A DNA stretch of 56,720 nt from an uncultured Lachnospiraceae bacterium (lineage in GTDB: Bacteria; Bacillota; Clostridia; Lachnospirales; Lachnospiraceae), in NCBI GenBank assembly GCA_947589315.1, contig CANPZE010000016.1, positions 1 through 56,720 of the forward strand, written 5' to 3'. Every line of letters begins with the position of its first letter. The first letter of the stretch is position 1. Both the position numbers and the translations under genes were made by a program. Under the pieces are notes generated by a model, which saw only the letters and a list, made by a program, of their open reading frames with translations, was not told the origin of the DNA and searched no databases. Of the stretch, positions 18,098 through 26,124 are shown piece after piece.

Positions 18098-19324
18098 ATG
18101 TTAAAGGGGAAAACAGTGGTTCTGGGAGTGACCGGAAGTATCGCTGCCTATAAGATGGCCAATCTGGCAAGCATGCTTTCCAAGCTGCATGCCCAGATCC
18201 ATGTGCTTATGACTGCCAATGGAACCAATTTTATTAACCCCATTACTTTTGAGACGTTGACTGGCAACCGGTGCCTCATTGATACTTTTGACAGGAATTT
18301 TCAATATAGTGTGGAGCATGTGGCGTTGGCCAAAAAGGCGGATGTGGTATTGGTAGCTCCCGCTACAGCCAATGTGATCGGCAAATTGGCGAATGGGATC
18401 GCAGACGACATGCTGACCACCACGGTTATGGCCTGCAAATGCAAAAAGTTAATCGCGCCGGCAATGAATACAAATATGTATGAGAATCCCATTGTCCAGG
18501 ATAACCTGAAAAAGCTCGAACATTTTGGCATGGAAGTGATCCAGCCTGGGGTCGGGATTTTGGCATGTAAGGATGAGGGAGTGGGCAAGCTGCCCCCGGA
18601 GGAGGTTCTTTTACAGTATATCCTTCGGGAGATTGGCGAGGAGAAGGACCTTGAGGGGAAGAAGGTATTGGTTACGGCAGGCCCTACGATAGAGCCGATC
18701 GACCCGGTGCGTTATATCACGAACCATTCTACTGGGAAGATGGGGTATGCTCTGGCTGTGAATGCTATGCGCCGGGGGGCGCAGGTTACCCTGGTGGCAG
18801 GCCCGGTATCCTGGGAGCCTCCTCTTTTTATCAGGACGCTGCCGGTAGAAAGCGCCGCCCAGATGTTTGACGTTGTGACCCGGGAAGCTCCTTCCCAGGA
18901 TATTATCATCAAAGCCGCCGCCGTGGCAGACTATACGCCGGCGCATACATTTTCGCAGAAGCTGAAGAAATCAGAGGATAACAGCAGTATTTCTCTGGTT
19001 CGTACGCAGGATATCCTTGCTTACCTGGGAGAGCATCGCCAGCCGGGACAGTTCCTGTGCGGTTTTTCTATGGAAACGGAGGATTTGATAGAGAATTCCC
19101 GGGCGAAGCTGGAGAAAAAGGGGCTGGATATGATCGTTGCGAATAATCTGAAGACAGAAGGAGCCGGCTTCGGGACGGATACCAATGTGGTCACGCTGAT
19201 CACAGAGGAGGGCGCACGGCAGCTGCCGAAGCTGCCGAAGTCCCAGGTGGCCCGGGAGATCCTGACAGAAATCTGCCGGAGGCTGGATGCCGGGGAAGGC
19301 TTTTCGTTGACGGAAACAGAATAG
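18098..19324 (+). CDS. coaBC: Bifunctional phosphopantothenoylcysteine decarboxylase / phosphopantothenate--cysteine ligase
   Basis: Two consecutive steps of coenzyme A synthesis: CoaB joins 4'-phosphopantothenate to cysteine (CTP), CoaC decarboxylates the product using FMN. The 408-residue protein has CoaC at about 1-185 (GVTGSIAAYK, catalytic His in VEHVALAK, the PAMNTNMY motif, active-site Cys in ILACKDEGVGK) and CoaB at about 190-400 (VTAGPTIEPIDPVRYITN, AAAVADY). ATG 18098 is set by GGAGG 5 bp before; upstream ATGs lack such a site. Pantothenate kinase is not in the window. Confidence 0.95.
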   Translation: MLKGKTVVLGVTGSIAAYKMANLASMLSKLHAQIHVLMTANGTNFINPITFETLTGNRCLIDTFDRNFQYSVEHVALAKKADVVLVAPATANVIGKLANGIADDMLTTTVMACKCKKLIAPAMNTNMYENPIVQDNLKKLEHFGMEVIQPGVGILACKDEGVGKLPPEEVLLQYILREIGEEKDLEGKKVLVTAGPTIEPIDPVRYITNHSTGKMGYALAVNAMRRGAQVTLVAGPVSWEPPLFIRTLPVESAAQMFDVVTREAPSQDIIIKAAAVADYTPAHTFSQKLKKSEDNSSISLVRTQDILAYLGEHRQPGQFLCGFSMETEDLIENSRAKLEKKGLDMIVANNLKTEGAGFGTDTNVVTLITEEGARQLPKLPKSQVAREILTEICRRLDAGEGFSLTETE

Positions 19325-19358
19325 AATGTTAGAATGAGCAGGATAGTTGCTGCATATG

Positions 19359-19388
19359 TTGTATAACCATTTTTAGCGGGGATATACT
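19359..19388 (+). promoter_or_regulatory. Possible promoter of the thioredoxin gene
   Basis: TTGTAT, 18-bp spacer, TATACT, about 48 bp before the thioredoxin start. The -10 is good, the spacer long. Confidence 0.35.
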
Positions 19389-19435
19389 ACAGAAAAGAAA
19401 GGACACAGGCATAGCAATGCCGGAAAGGGGAAAAT

Positions 19436-19744
19436 ATGGCGGTAACACATGTAACGAAGGCAGAATTTGAAAAAGAAGTATTGCAGAGCGACAAACCGGT
19501 CCTGGTAGATTTTTGGGCGGCCTGGTGCGGACCCTGCCAGATGGCGGGACCGATTCTTGAGGAGATTGCCGAGGAGAATGACGATATTAAAGTATGCAAG
19601 ATCAATGTGGATGAAGAGCAGGAATTGGCAATGGAATATAAGGTGTCTGCCATACCGGCTTTTTATTGTTTTAAGAATGGACAGATCGCTGCCCAGACAG
19701 TAGGACTGCAGTCTAAGGAAGAATTGCTTCAGATGGCGCAATAG
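19436..19744 (+). CDS. trxA: Thioredoxin
   Basis: A 102-residue thioredoxin fold protein with the active-site WCGPC at about residues 30-34 and the cis-proline in SAIPAF near 75. Acts as a cytoplasmic dithiol reductant. MAGP replaces the more usual KMxxP after the active site, as in several clostridial paralogues. Starts after GGAAAGGGG. Followed by a terminator and a ferredoxin gene; no thioredoxin reductase is adjacent. Confidence 0.92.
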   Translation: MAVTHVTKAEFEKEVLQSDKPVLVDFWAAWCGPCQMAGPILEEIAEENDDIKVCKINVDEEQELAMEYKVSAIPAFYCFKNGQIAAQTVGLQSKEELLQMAQ

Positions 19745-19752
19745 CCAATAAG

Positions 19753-19783
19753 ATGGCGGTCTGAAGAGGCTGTCATTCTTTTA
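19753..19783 (+). terminator. Terminator after thioredoxin gene
   Basis: A 10-bp stem (ATGGCGGTCT with AGGCTGTCAT, including G-T pairs), GAAG loop, then TCTTTTA. Confidence 0.5.
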
Positions 19784-19787
19784 CTAC

Positions 19788-19816
19788 TTGTAATATTTGA
19801 AAAAGTGTATTAGAAT
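19788..19816 (+). promoter_or_regulatory. Putative promoter of the ferredoxin gene
   Basis: TTGTAA, 17-bp spacer, TAGAAT, about 32 bp before the ferredoxin start and just after the thioredoxin terminator. Confidence 0.45.
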
Positions 19817-19848
19817 GAAGATATCAAAAGGAAAAGGAGGACACAGAA

Positions 19849-20019
19849 ATGGCATATGTGATTGGTGATGATTGCATTAGCTGTGGCGCTTGCGCTGGGG
19901 GATGTCCAGTAGGCGCTATTGCCGAGGGAGATGCTCATTATGAGATTGATGCGGATACATGCATCAGCTGTGGCGCTTGTGCCGGAACATGCCCGTCTGG
20001 CGCTATCTCAGAGGGTTAA
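19849..20019 (+). CDS. 2[4Fe-4S] ferredoxin (56 residues)
   Basis: A classic small clostridial ferredoxin with two internally repeated cluster motifs, CISCGACAGGCP and CISCGACAGTCP, about 29 residues apart. AGGAGG lies 8 bp before the ATG and TAA ends at 20019. It is a plausible electron carrier between pyruvate:ferredoxin oxidoreductase or hydrogenases and the Rnf complex encoded about 8.5 kb upstream; that partnership is inferred from function, not from an operon. Confidence 0.95.
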   Translation: MAYVIGDDCISCGACAGGCPVGAIAEGDAHYEIDADTCISCGACAGTCPSGAISEG

Positions 20020-20036
20020 TCTTCACACAAGGCTTG

Positions 20037-20081
20037 AGAGCTGCTCTGCCGGAGGGGAATCCTGTTGGGAGGCAGCTTTTT
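20037..20081 (+). terminator. Probable terminator after ferredoxin gene
   Basis: An 8-bp stem (AGAGCTGC with GCAGCTTT) closes a 27-nt loop, followed by a run of T. Confidence 0.45.
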
Positions 20082-20136
20082 CAATTGGATAAGATCTAGG
20101 CTTCAGAAGGTGCTGCTTTTTGAATGGAGGATATCA

Positions 20137-20343
20137 ATGGAAGCAAGAATAAATAAAGACATGATCATTGCAGATATGTTGAAGATCGATGTGGGTATTG
20201 CCCCAATACTGATGGCGTCCGGGATGCATTGCATCGGCTGCCCTTCTGCCCAGGGAGAGTCTCTGGAGCAGGCGGCAATGGTCCACGGCATAGATGCAGA
20301 TGAATTGGTCAATGTAGTGAACGAATATTTAGAGAATAAATAG
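20137..20343 (+). CDS. DUF1858 protein (hybrid-cluster-associated redox disulfide domain)
   Basis: A 68-residue protein with the DUF1858 pattern: an N-terminal [11 protein letters not shown], then [19 protein letters not shown] with a CxxC pair (about residues 32 and 35) and a C-terminal helix. Members are often found near hybrid-cluster proteins and are thought to be redox- or metal-linked, without a proven reaction. ATG 20137 is set by GGAGG 6 bp upstream. Third of three small redox genes in a row, each with its own signals. Confidence 0.9.
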   Translation: MEARINKDMIIADMLKIDVGIAPILMASGMHCIGCPSAQGESLEQAAMVHGIDADELVNVVNEYLENK

Positions 20344-20367
20344 GCAGGATTTTTGCAGGTTGAATAG

Positions 20368-20405
20368 AAAAGGTGGTTGGCATGATACATGCCAACCACC
20401 TTTTT
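20368..20405. terminator. Bidirectional Rho-independent terminator
   Basis: A perfect 17-bp stem (AAAAGGTGGTTGGCATG and complement) with a 3-nt loop; T-runs flank it on both strands. Ends the DUF1858 gene and the convergent mecA. Confidence 0.9.
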
Positions 20406-20434
20406 GGATCTTATGCAGAGGACCGTTTGTCATA

Positions 20435-21247
20435 TCATATGCTGGCCAGGACCTGCAGCGCTTTATCCTTGATCAGAGGCGCATAATGTTCTTCGTAATA
20501 AAAATGGCTGGCATAAGTATTACGTACAGGCTTTCCATACTCACAAATGATATTACAGATCCTGTTAAATTCTTCCGGCGTGTGGTCGGATTTATGAATG
20601 ATCAGATAGTAGCATTTCTGCTTTTCATCCTTGTATAACGTATTCTGGCCGGAATAAGAGTACACCAGGTATTCTGCCAGGCTGCTTACTTCCTTCAGCG
20701 TCTGGAAGGAATAAATCTTGATCAGGTCGTGGGAAGGGCCGGATTCTGTGGTCTTTGGCCGGCGTTCCATCCCCAGCGCTTCTGACAGGGAAATAAAGTC
20801 GCTGCCCTTATCCTGGTCGGTATCTGACAATAGGATATTGCTCTCCTCGGAGTCATTATAATCCTCGTTTTCCTCATCGTGAAGGCCGGACATCAGCGGA
20901 TCTCCCAGATCTTCTTCGATAGTAAAGACGGAATCTTCTCCCATGTCAAAGTTCTCGCTGTCCTCGGTAAATCTGGAAAAGCGGGTATCCAATTCCTCGG
21001 GGTCGTCTACCTTAGTGATCAGTAAGACAAGAGTGTCTGGATACATAGGGATCGCTTCTATCATAAGAGGGATGTCGTCTGCCTCAAATCCAAATTCATA
21101 GGAAGCCTGCTGCATCATATCACGAAATAAGCTTTTTGCTTTATCAGTACCGTAAGCTAGTTCGCTGATCCGCAGCTCTCGCTCTGACAGATCCTTCTGA
21201 TTCAGTGTGCACCGAATCTGGTGGTCGTTGATTTTTTCTATACGCAT
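20435..21247 (-). CDS. mecA: Adaptor protein MecA
   Basis: Substrate adaptor for the ClpCP protease. The 270-residue protein has the MecA layout: N-terminal substrate-binding domain (MRIEKINDHQIRCTL onwards, about 1-85), an acidic flexible linker of about 90 residues (rich in Asp/Glu/Ser), and a C-terminal ClpC-binding domain (about 170-270) with the YSFQTLKEVSSLA and SHFYYEEHY segments. It could control regulators of stress or development by targeted proteolysis. A good promoter precedes it. Confidence 0.93.
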   Translation of the reverse strand: MRIEKINDHQIRCTLNQKDLSERELRISELAYGTDKAKSLFRDMMQQASYEFGFEADDIPLMIEAIPMYPDTLVLLITKVDDPEELDTRFSRFTEDSENFDMGEDSVFTIEEDLGDPLMSGLHDEENEDYNDSEESNILLSDTDQDKGSDFISLSEALGMERRPKTTESGPSHDLIKIYSFQTLKEVSSLAEYLVYSYSGQNTLYKDEKQKCYYLIIHKSDHTPEEFNRICNIICEYGKPVRNTYASHFYYEEHYAPLIKDKALQVLASI

Positions 21248-21318
21248 AAGCTCACTCCCTTTCTATATAAATATTCGACACAATTCTGCAAAAAAACAAT
21301 ACAATTCTCTGTATATAG

Positions 21319-21347
21319 ATTATAGTTTAATATTCTTTATAAGTCAA
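21319..21347 (-). promoter_or_regulatory. Sigma-A promoter of mecA
   Basis: On the minus strand TTGACT (21342-21347), 17-bp spacer, TATAAT (21319-21324), about 70 bp upstream of mecA. Confidence 0.75.
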
Positions 21348-21529
21348 TGAATCCCTGCTACTAGGATTTGTGAAAAACTCATAAGAAATACTGGCAGTAT
21401 TTATCTTCTTTTCTAAATTTTATAATTTACACCTAAAATGTGATAAAAATGTGATTTTTTTAATAAAAATCTGGCTAAAATTACTGAGAACCACAGGTTA
21501 TATTTTATGCAGAAACGCCCTTTTTGGGC

Positions 21530-21558
21530 TTGTCCTGCGGTCTTTCCTGGCATATAAT
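21530..21558 (+). promoter_or_regulatory. Promoter-like sequence in gene-free region
   Basis: TTGTCC, 17-bp spacer, perfect TATAAT, with no recognisable gene within 500 bp downstream. It could drive a small RNA or a long leader. Confidence 0.4.
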
Positions 21559-21755
21559 AATTTTCGGAGAGACGAATCGGAATATACCAAATGGAAAGGA
21601 GGATTGGCAAAATACCGGATTGCCTGCAGATGTCCGGCGTTAATAGGGATTCGGAGCTCCAGTCAGCAAATATTTCAAAAAAGACAGTCTAACGTATCAC
21701 AACTGTACCAGCTGTCAAAAAGGGATGGTCTGCAGGTGGATGTGTGAAGCATCCC

Positions 21756-21790
21756 CCTTCATTTCCCAGAAAAAATCTGGAAGATGAAGG
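21756..21790. other. Strong hairpin in gene-free region
   Basis: A 15-bp arm pair (CCTTCATTTCCCAGA with TCTGGAAGATGAAGG; 13 matches by base identity) around an AAAAA loop. No T-run follows, so it is not a standard terminator. GGGATG (21722-21727) and CATCCC (21750-21755) could form an adjacent stem. Confidence 0.5.
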
Positions 21791-22012
21791 CAGAATCTGG
21801 AACAGATACAGTGAATTGGCAGGAATCTGGCTGCCAGGTTCACGAAGAATAGTCTGCCCGCTTGTTAAGATTATAATAAGCCACAGGGCGAAATCTCAGT
21901 AAATTTTCTTTTTTTTCCGTAATTATTTTCCGGAAAAGGCTGACAGAGCAGAGGTCAGAAAGCCTGCCCGGTATTTCTGGCCCTGTGCTGCTGGCCGGAG
22001 GAACAGGTCCGG

Positions 22013-22041
22013 TTGCCCCTTATGTGGAAAAGTGGTATACT
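22013..22041 (+). promoter_or_regulatory. Sigma-A promoter of the GH18 gene
   Basis: TTGCCC, 17-bp spacer, TATACT with TGG directly before the -10 (extended -10), about 58 bp before the start. Confidence 0.62.
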
Positions 22042-22098
22042 ATAAAAGATTATTATGATATTGAAAAGATATTCCATATATTTAGAGAGAGGTACAGG

Positions 22099-23811
22099 AT
22101 GATGCACAGTGATAAAAAGAAAATGGTGATTCCCGTTATTATAGGGATATTAGTGGTTCTGGCGGGTATCATAACGATACTTCTGGTGAAAAAATACAAG
22201 CCCTCCAAGGAGATCATGCCGTTAGAGGAGTATTTCCAGGTGGGGGACAAGCAGATACAGATCATACTTCAGGATGAGCTCTACGAGAAAAAAGGATTAT
22301 ATGAGGATGGACAGATCTATTTAGATATAGAGTTAGTAAAGAAGTATCTCAACAGCAGGTTCTACTGGGACGGTAATGAGAATCAGCTGCTGTATACGAC
22401 CGCAACGGCGGTGATCTCTGCGGAGACTGGCAGTAATGTGTACTATACCAATAAGAGCAAGGAGACGAAGGAATATCCTATCGTCAGGGTCGAAGGTGGC
22501 ACCGCTTATATTGCGCTGGATTATGTGAAAGATTATACGGCTTTGGATTATACTAAGTATGAGGAGCCGGACAGAGTGGTCATCAATTATCGCTTTGATG
22601 AACCGGAAGACCATGCCAAGACAGACAGGAAAGCGGCATTGCGCTATGAGCCTGGCATCAAGAGCCCGATTCTGGTGAATCTGGCCAAGGGTGAGGAAGT
22701 ATTGCTTTTGGAGACAGAGGATGAAGAGACTGGCTTCTGCAAGGTAATGTCCTCTAGCGGGGTGATCGGTTACGTTAAGGCAAAAGCATTAGGAAAGGCA
22801 TATGAATTTACCCATACGACAGATTTTAAAGAGGAGACATATCCTCATATCCTGAAGGATGAGAAAATTAATCTGGTGTGGCATCAGGTGACTACCCAGG
22901 CGGCCAACGATGGCCTTTTGAATCTGATGGATGCCACGAAGGGGGTAAATGTAGTAGTCCCTACCTGGTTTACCGTATCTGGGAACCAGGGAGATATCAC
23001 TTCTTTAGCCAGTGATACTTATGTGAGCCGGGTTCATGGCCTGGGAGCAGAGATCTGGGGCCTTTGCAATGATTTTAGCAGTGACAGTAAGATCGGCAAG
23101 GTGCTGAGCCGTACCAGCAGCCGCCAGAGGCTGGAGAAGAATCTGGTGGCGGAAGCGATCCGGTACAGCCTGGACGGGATTAATATAGATTTTGAGTATG
23201 TTAAGAAAGAAAATGGGGAAGACTTTATTCAGTTTATCCGGGAATTGGGAATTATGTGCCGTAATAATGGGATCGTTCTGTCTGTGGATAACTATGCCCC
23301 TACGGAATATTCCCAGTATTATAACAGGGCGGAGCAGGCGGCAGTGGCAGATTATGTAATCACCATGGCTTATGATGAGTATTATGCGGGAAGTGAAGAA
23401 TCCGGTCCTGTGGCTTCTCTGAATTATGTAAAGGATGCGGTAGCCAATTCCCTGGCCCAGGTACCGGCGGAGCAGACCATCATCGCGCTGCCCTTTTATA
23501 GCAGGCTGTGGAAGGAGACAACGAAGGATGGGAAGACGAAGGTTACCTCAGAGGCTTACTCGATGGCATATTCCTCGGATCTACTGGAAAACGCCGGTGT
23601 AAAGCCGGCATGGGATGAGGCTGCAGGGATGAACTATGGGGAATATAAAAAGGATAATGCGTTATACCGTATGTGGATAGAGGATGAGACATCTTTGGAA
23701 GAGAAGGTGAAGGCTGCTGCTGTGGATGGCAATGTGGCTGGACTGGCATTCTGGAAACTGGGCCTGGAGAAAGCTTCTGTCTGGGATATGATTATTAAGT
23801 ATACCAACTAG
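22099..23811 (+). CDS. Membrane-anchored GH18 glycosidase with SH3 domain
   Basis: A 570-residue protein: N-terminal membrane helix (about 8-30), a copper-amine-oxidase-N-like or beta-rich region to about 175, an SH3-type domain (about 182-235), and a GH18 TIM-barrel (about 250-570) with catalytic DGINIDFE at residues 359-366, Glu366 being the acid. The arrangement resembles spore-cortex or cell-wall GH18 hydrolases (YaaH/YdhD group) without LysM repeats. Likely acts on peptidoglycan or another GlcNAc polymer outside the membrane. ATG 22099 or 22102 fits the GAGAGAGG site; the open frame upstream contains the promoter, so it is not coding. An amidase gene follows 19 bp later. Confidence 0.87.
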   Translation: MMHSDKKKMVIPVIIGILVVLAGIITILLVKKYKPSKEIMPLEEYFQVGDKQIQIILQDELYEKKGLYEDGQIYLDIELVKKYLNSRFYWDGNENQLLYTTATAVISAETGSNVYYTNKSKETKEYPIVRVEGGTAYIALDYVKDYTALDYTKYEEPDRVVINYRFDEPEDHAKTDRKAALRYEPGIKSPILVNLAKGEEVLLLETEDEETGFCKVMSSSGVIGYVKAKALGKAYEFTHTTDFKEETYPHILKDEKINLVWHQVTTQAANDGLLNLMDATKGVNVVVPTWFTVSGNQGDITSLASDTYVSRVHGLGAEIWGLCNDFSSDSKIGKVLSRTSSRQRLEKNLVAEAIRYSLDGINIDFEYVKKENGEDFIQFIRELGIMCRNNGIVLSVDNYAPTEYSQYYNRAEQAAVADYVITMAYDEYYAGSEESGPVASLNYVKDAVANSLAQVPAEQTIIALPFYSRLWKETTKDGKTKVTSEAYSMAYSSDLLENAGVKPAWDEAAGMNYGEYKKDNALYRMWIEDETSLEEKVKAAAVDGNVAGLAFWKLGLEKASVWDMIIKYTN

Positions 23812-23830
23812 GAGAATATCATAAGCTTTA

Positions 23831-24634
23831 ATGAGATTTTATATTCGGATGGTTTCATTAAAGATGAAGGAGAATGCATTACAGCTGTTACAGGATAAAA
23901 GGAGGGTCTGTATTTGTCTTGCGGCGGCAATGTTGCTGATCGGTATTGGATTATTCCATGCCGGAAGGGCTGTTCACACCTGGAATGAAAGGAGCGCTCA
24001 GAAGGGCGCCCGGTATACGGTAGTCATCGACCCGGGGCATGGGGGATTTGATCCTGGAAAGATAGGGATCAATGGAGTTTATGAGAAGGACATCAATCTG
24101 GCCATTGCAAAGGAACTAAAGGAAATACTGGAGCAGAATGACTGTAAGGTAGTCATGACCCGCACAGAGGATACAGGCTTGTACGCTGAGGGAGAAAGCA
24201 ACCGAAAGATCGCAGACCTGCGGAAAAGGTGTGAAGTGATCGATAGCTGCCAGCCTGATGTGGTGATCAGTGTACATCAGAACAGTTTTTCTCAGGAGAG
24301 TTCCAAAGGAGCCCAGGTATTTTATCAGACTACTTCTAAAGAGGGAAAGGAACTGGCTCTCCTGCTCCAGAAGCAGATGGTTGCTTCCCTGGATCCGAAG
24401 AACCACCGCACGGCAAAGGCAAATAGTGATTACTATATGCTGAAGAATACAGCGGGTGTTATGGTGATCGTAGAGTGCGGATTTTTGTCCAATAGCGAGG
24501 AAGCAGAACTACTGTGCCGGGAGGACTATCAGAGAAAGGTAGCCTGGGCGATCGCCCTGGGAACCATGCAATATCTGGAGGGAAATAATGAATACGGCAA
24601 TTTGCAGGATAGATCCGGAGAACTTTTCGGATGA
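23831..24634 (+). CDS. N-acetylmuramoyl-L-alanine amidase (Amidase_3, CwlD-like)
   Basis: Zinc amidase that cleaves the bond between muramic acid and the stem peptide. The 267-residue protein has a membrane anchor (about 26-46) and an Amidase_3 domain with all zinc/catalytic residues: His70 in DPGHGG, Glu85 in VYEKDIN, His149 in SVHQNS and Glu215 in VECGFLS. Length and anchor recall CwlD, the spore-cortex amidase, but a vegetative wall role is equally possible. The start is uncertain: ATG 23831 has AGGAG about 14 bp upstream; ATG 23849 and 23864 are alternatives. The 3' end overlaps the next gene by 47 bp. Confidence 0.9.
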   Translation: MRFYIRMVSLKMKENALQLLQDKRRVCICLAAAMLLIGIGLFHAGRAVHTWNERSAQKGARYTVVIDPGHGGFDPGKIGINGVYEKDINLAIAKELKEILEQNDCKVVMTRTEDTGLYAEGESNRKIADLRKRCEVIDSCQPDVVISVHQNSFSQESSKGAQVFYQTTSKEGKELALLLQKQMVASLDPKNHRTAKANSDYYMLKNTAGVMVIVECGFLSNSEEAELLCREDYQRKVAWAIALGTMQYLEGNNEYGNLQDRSGELFG

Positions 24635-25637
24635 GGAATTGAATACAGCGGGAGATATCCTGCAGAAGGGAGAATTAGTAGCTTTTCCTACGGAGACGGT
24701 CTATGGGCTGGGAGGAAACGCGCTAGATCCCCGGGCTTCCGCTAAGATCTATCAGGCGAAAGGAAGGCCCTCAGATAATCCGTTGATCGTACACATCAGC
24801 GAGATGGAAGATTTGTGCCGGTTGGCGGCTTTTGTGCCGGAGAAGGCAAAGCGCCTGGCAGATGCTTTCTGGCCGGGACCGCTGACGATGATTTTCCGAA
24901 AGAAGGATATTGTGCCGGAGGCGACTACAGGAGGGCTTTCTACGGTAGCAGTACGTATGCCCAGCCATCCCATAGCCCGGGCATTGATACGCCGGTCGGG
25001 AATTTATATAGCAGCTCCCAGCGCTAATTCCTCGGGAAGGCCAAGTCCCACCAAGGCGGAACATGTTCTGGAGGACCTCCAGGGAAAGATCCCCATGGTG
25101 ATCGATGGGGGCGGGGTGGGGATCGGATTGGAATCTACCATTGTAGATATGACGGAGGGATCACCTTCCATTCTGCGCCCCGGTTATATTACTAAGGAAA
25201 TGATTGAGAGGGAGATTGGGGAGGTACAGATCGACCCTGCCCTGTTGGCTATGAAGGAGAATGTGGTGGCCAGGGCTCCTGGAATGAAGTATCGCCATTA
25301 TGCCCCTAAGGGCCAGATGACAATTGTGGAGGGGGATACCGAAAGGGTTATAGCTGCCATTAATGATATGGTAAGGGAAAAGCAGGCGCTGGGCTGCTGT
25401 GTGGCGGTAATCGCCACGGAGGAGACCAGGGAATGTTATCAGTGTTCTCTTGTGAGGAGCGTGGGATCCAGGAAAACAGAAGGTTCCATTGCAGCGGGAC
25501 TTTATGATATACTAAGAGAGATGGATCATTTGGGGGCAGAATTTATATTTGCCGAAAGTTTCCGGGAGGATCGTCTGGGACAGGCGATCATGAACCGTAT
25601 GCTGAAGGCGGCTGCTTATCGCTTGATACAGGTTTAG
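24588..25637 (+). CDS. sua5: L-threonylcarbamoyladenylate synthase (Sua5/YwlC type)
   Basis: Makes threonylcarbamoyl-AMP from threonine, bicarbonate and ATP for the t6A37 modification of ANN-decoding tRNAs. The 349-residue form has a YrdC domain (about 8-200; FPTETVYGLGGNA, KGRPSDNPL, PSANSSGRPSPT) and a C-terminal Sua5 domain (about 220-349), including the linker SPSILRPG and GMKYRHYAP. ATG 24588 is fixed by GGAGGG 5 bp upstream, inside the amidase gene. With the next two genes it mirrors ywlC-ywlE-ywlF(rpiB) of Bacillus. Confidence 0.94.
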   Translation: MNTAICRIDPENFSDEELNTAGDILQKGELVAFPTETVYGLGGNALDPRASAKIYQAKGRPSDNPLIVHISEMEDLCRLAAFVPEKAKRLADAFWPGPLTMIFRKKDIVPEATTGGLSTVAVRMPSHPIARALIRRSGIYIAAPSANSSGRPSPTKAEHVLEDLQGKIPMVIDGGGVGIGLESTIVDMTEGSPSILRPGYITKEMIEREIGEVQIDPALLAMKENVVARAPGMKYRHYAPKGQMTIVEGDTERVIAAINDMVREKQALGCCVAVIATEETRECYQCSLVRSVGSRKTEGSIAAGLYDILREMDHLGAEFIFAESFREDRLGQAIMNRMLKAAAYRLIQV

Positions 25638-25656
25638 GAGAGGAGCGTGATCATAT

Positions 25657-26124
25657 ATGAAACGCTATCAGAAAATTATTTTTTTGTGTACGGCGAATAC
25701 GTTTCTGAGTCCGTTGGCAGAGACGCTCTATCGAATTTATCAGGAGGAGGGGATGCCGGAGGCGGTATCCCGGGGATTGGTCGTCCTTTTCTCAGAGCCG
25801 GTGAGTCCTAAGATCAATGTAGCTCTTGCCCAGCATGAGCTTAGGCCGTGCGAGCATCAGAATTCCCTGCAGATGGAGAAGGAAGACATTACGCCGGACA
25901 CATTGATCCTGACTATGACCTTCAGTGAGAAAGTGACGGTTATGGAAAGTTATCAGCAGGATAATGAGAACGTATTTACCCTGGGGGAATTTGTAGGGGA
26001 GGATACCGATATCATAGATCCTTATGGGGGCGAAGAAGAGCAGTATGAAAAATGTTTTATTGATATTAACAGAAGAGTGAAAAAAGTGATCCAAAGAATA
26101 AAGGAAAAGGAGACGGAGTTATGA
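25657..26124 (+). CDS. Low-molecular-weight phosphatase family protein (YwlE position) with altered P-loop
   Basis: A 155-residue LMW-PTP fold protein at the position of the Bacillus protein-arginine phosphatase YwlE. The active-site loop, normally CTGNTCRSP, here reads CTANTFLSP: the nucleophile Cys11 is present but the essential phosphate-binding arginine is Leu17 and the residue before it is Phe. The general-acid Asp121 in DPYGG is kept. Either activity is lost (a pseudophosphatase, perhaps binding phospho-proteins) or another residue supplies the charge. The DNA shows no frameshift. Overlaps rpiB by 4 bp (ATGA). Confidence 0.85.
   Translation: MKRYQKIIFLCTANTFLSPLAETLYRIYQEEGMPEAVSRGLVVLFSEPVSPKINVALAQHELRPCEHQNSLQMEKEDITPDTLILTMTFSEKVTVMESYQQDNENVFTLGEFVGEDTDIIDPYGGEEEQYEKCFIDINRRVKKVIQRIKEKETEL

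Larger units (their letters stand above)
21348..22012. other. Long intergenic stretch without a convincing gene
   Basis: About 660 bp between the mecA promoter and the promoter of the GH18 gene. Open frames of 98 (plus, 21451-21747) and 65 residues (minus) lack ribosome sites and protein-like composition. A 33-codon frame from ATG 21591 is possible but unsupported. It does contain a promoter-like sequence (21530-21558) and two hairpins (21722-21755 and 21756-21790), so a non-coding transcript is possible. Confidence 0.5.

Noticed and set aside
21451-21747. 98-codon plus-strand frame in the gene-free region
   Set aside because: Spans the promoter-like sequence, lacks a ribosome site at its start and has no recognisable pattern; a GGAGG lies inside it but only 1 bp before a TTG.
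25657-26124. Frameshift or pseudogene as cause of the missing P-loop arginine
   Set aside because: The frame is intact before and after the loop, overlaps rpiB by the usual 4 bp and keeps the DPYG motif, so substitution is more likely than decay.
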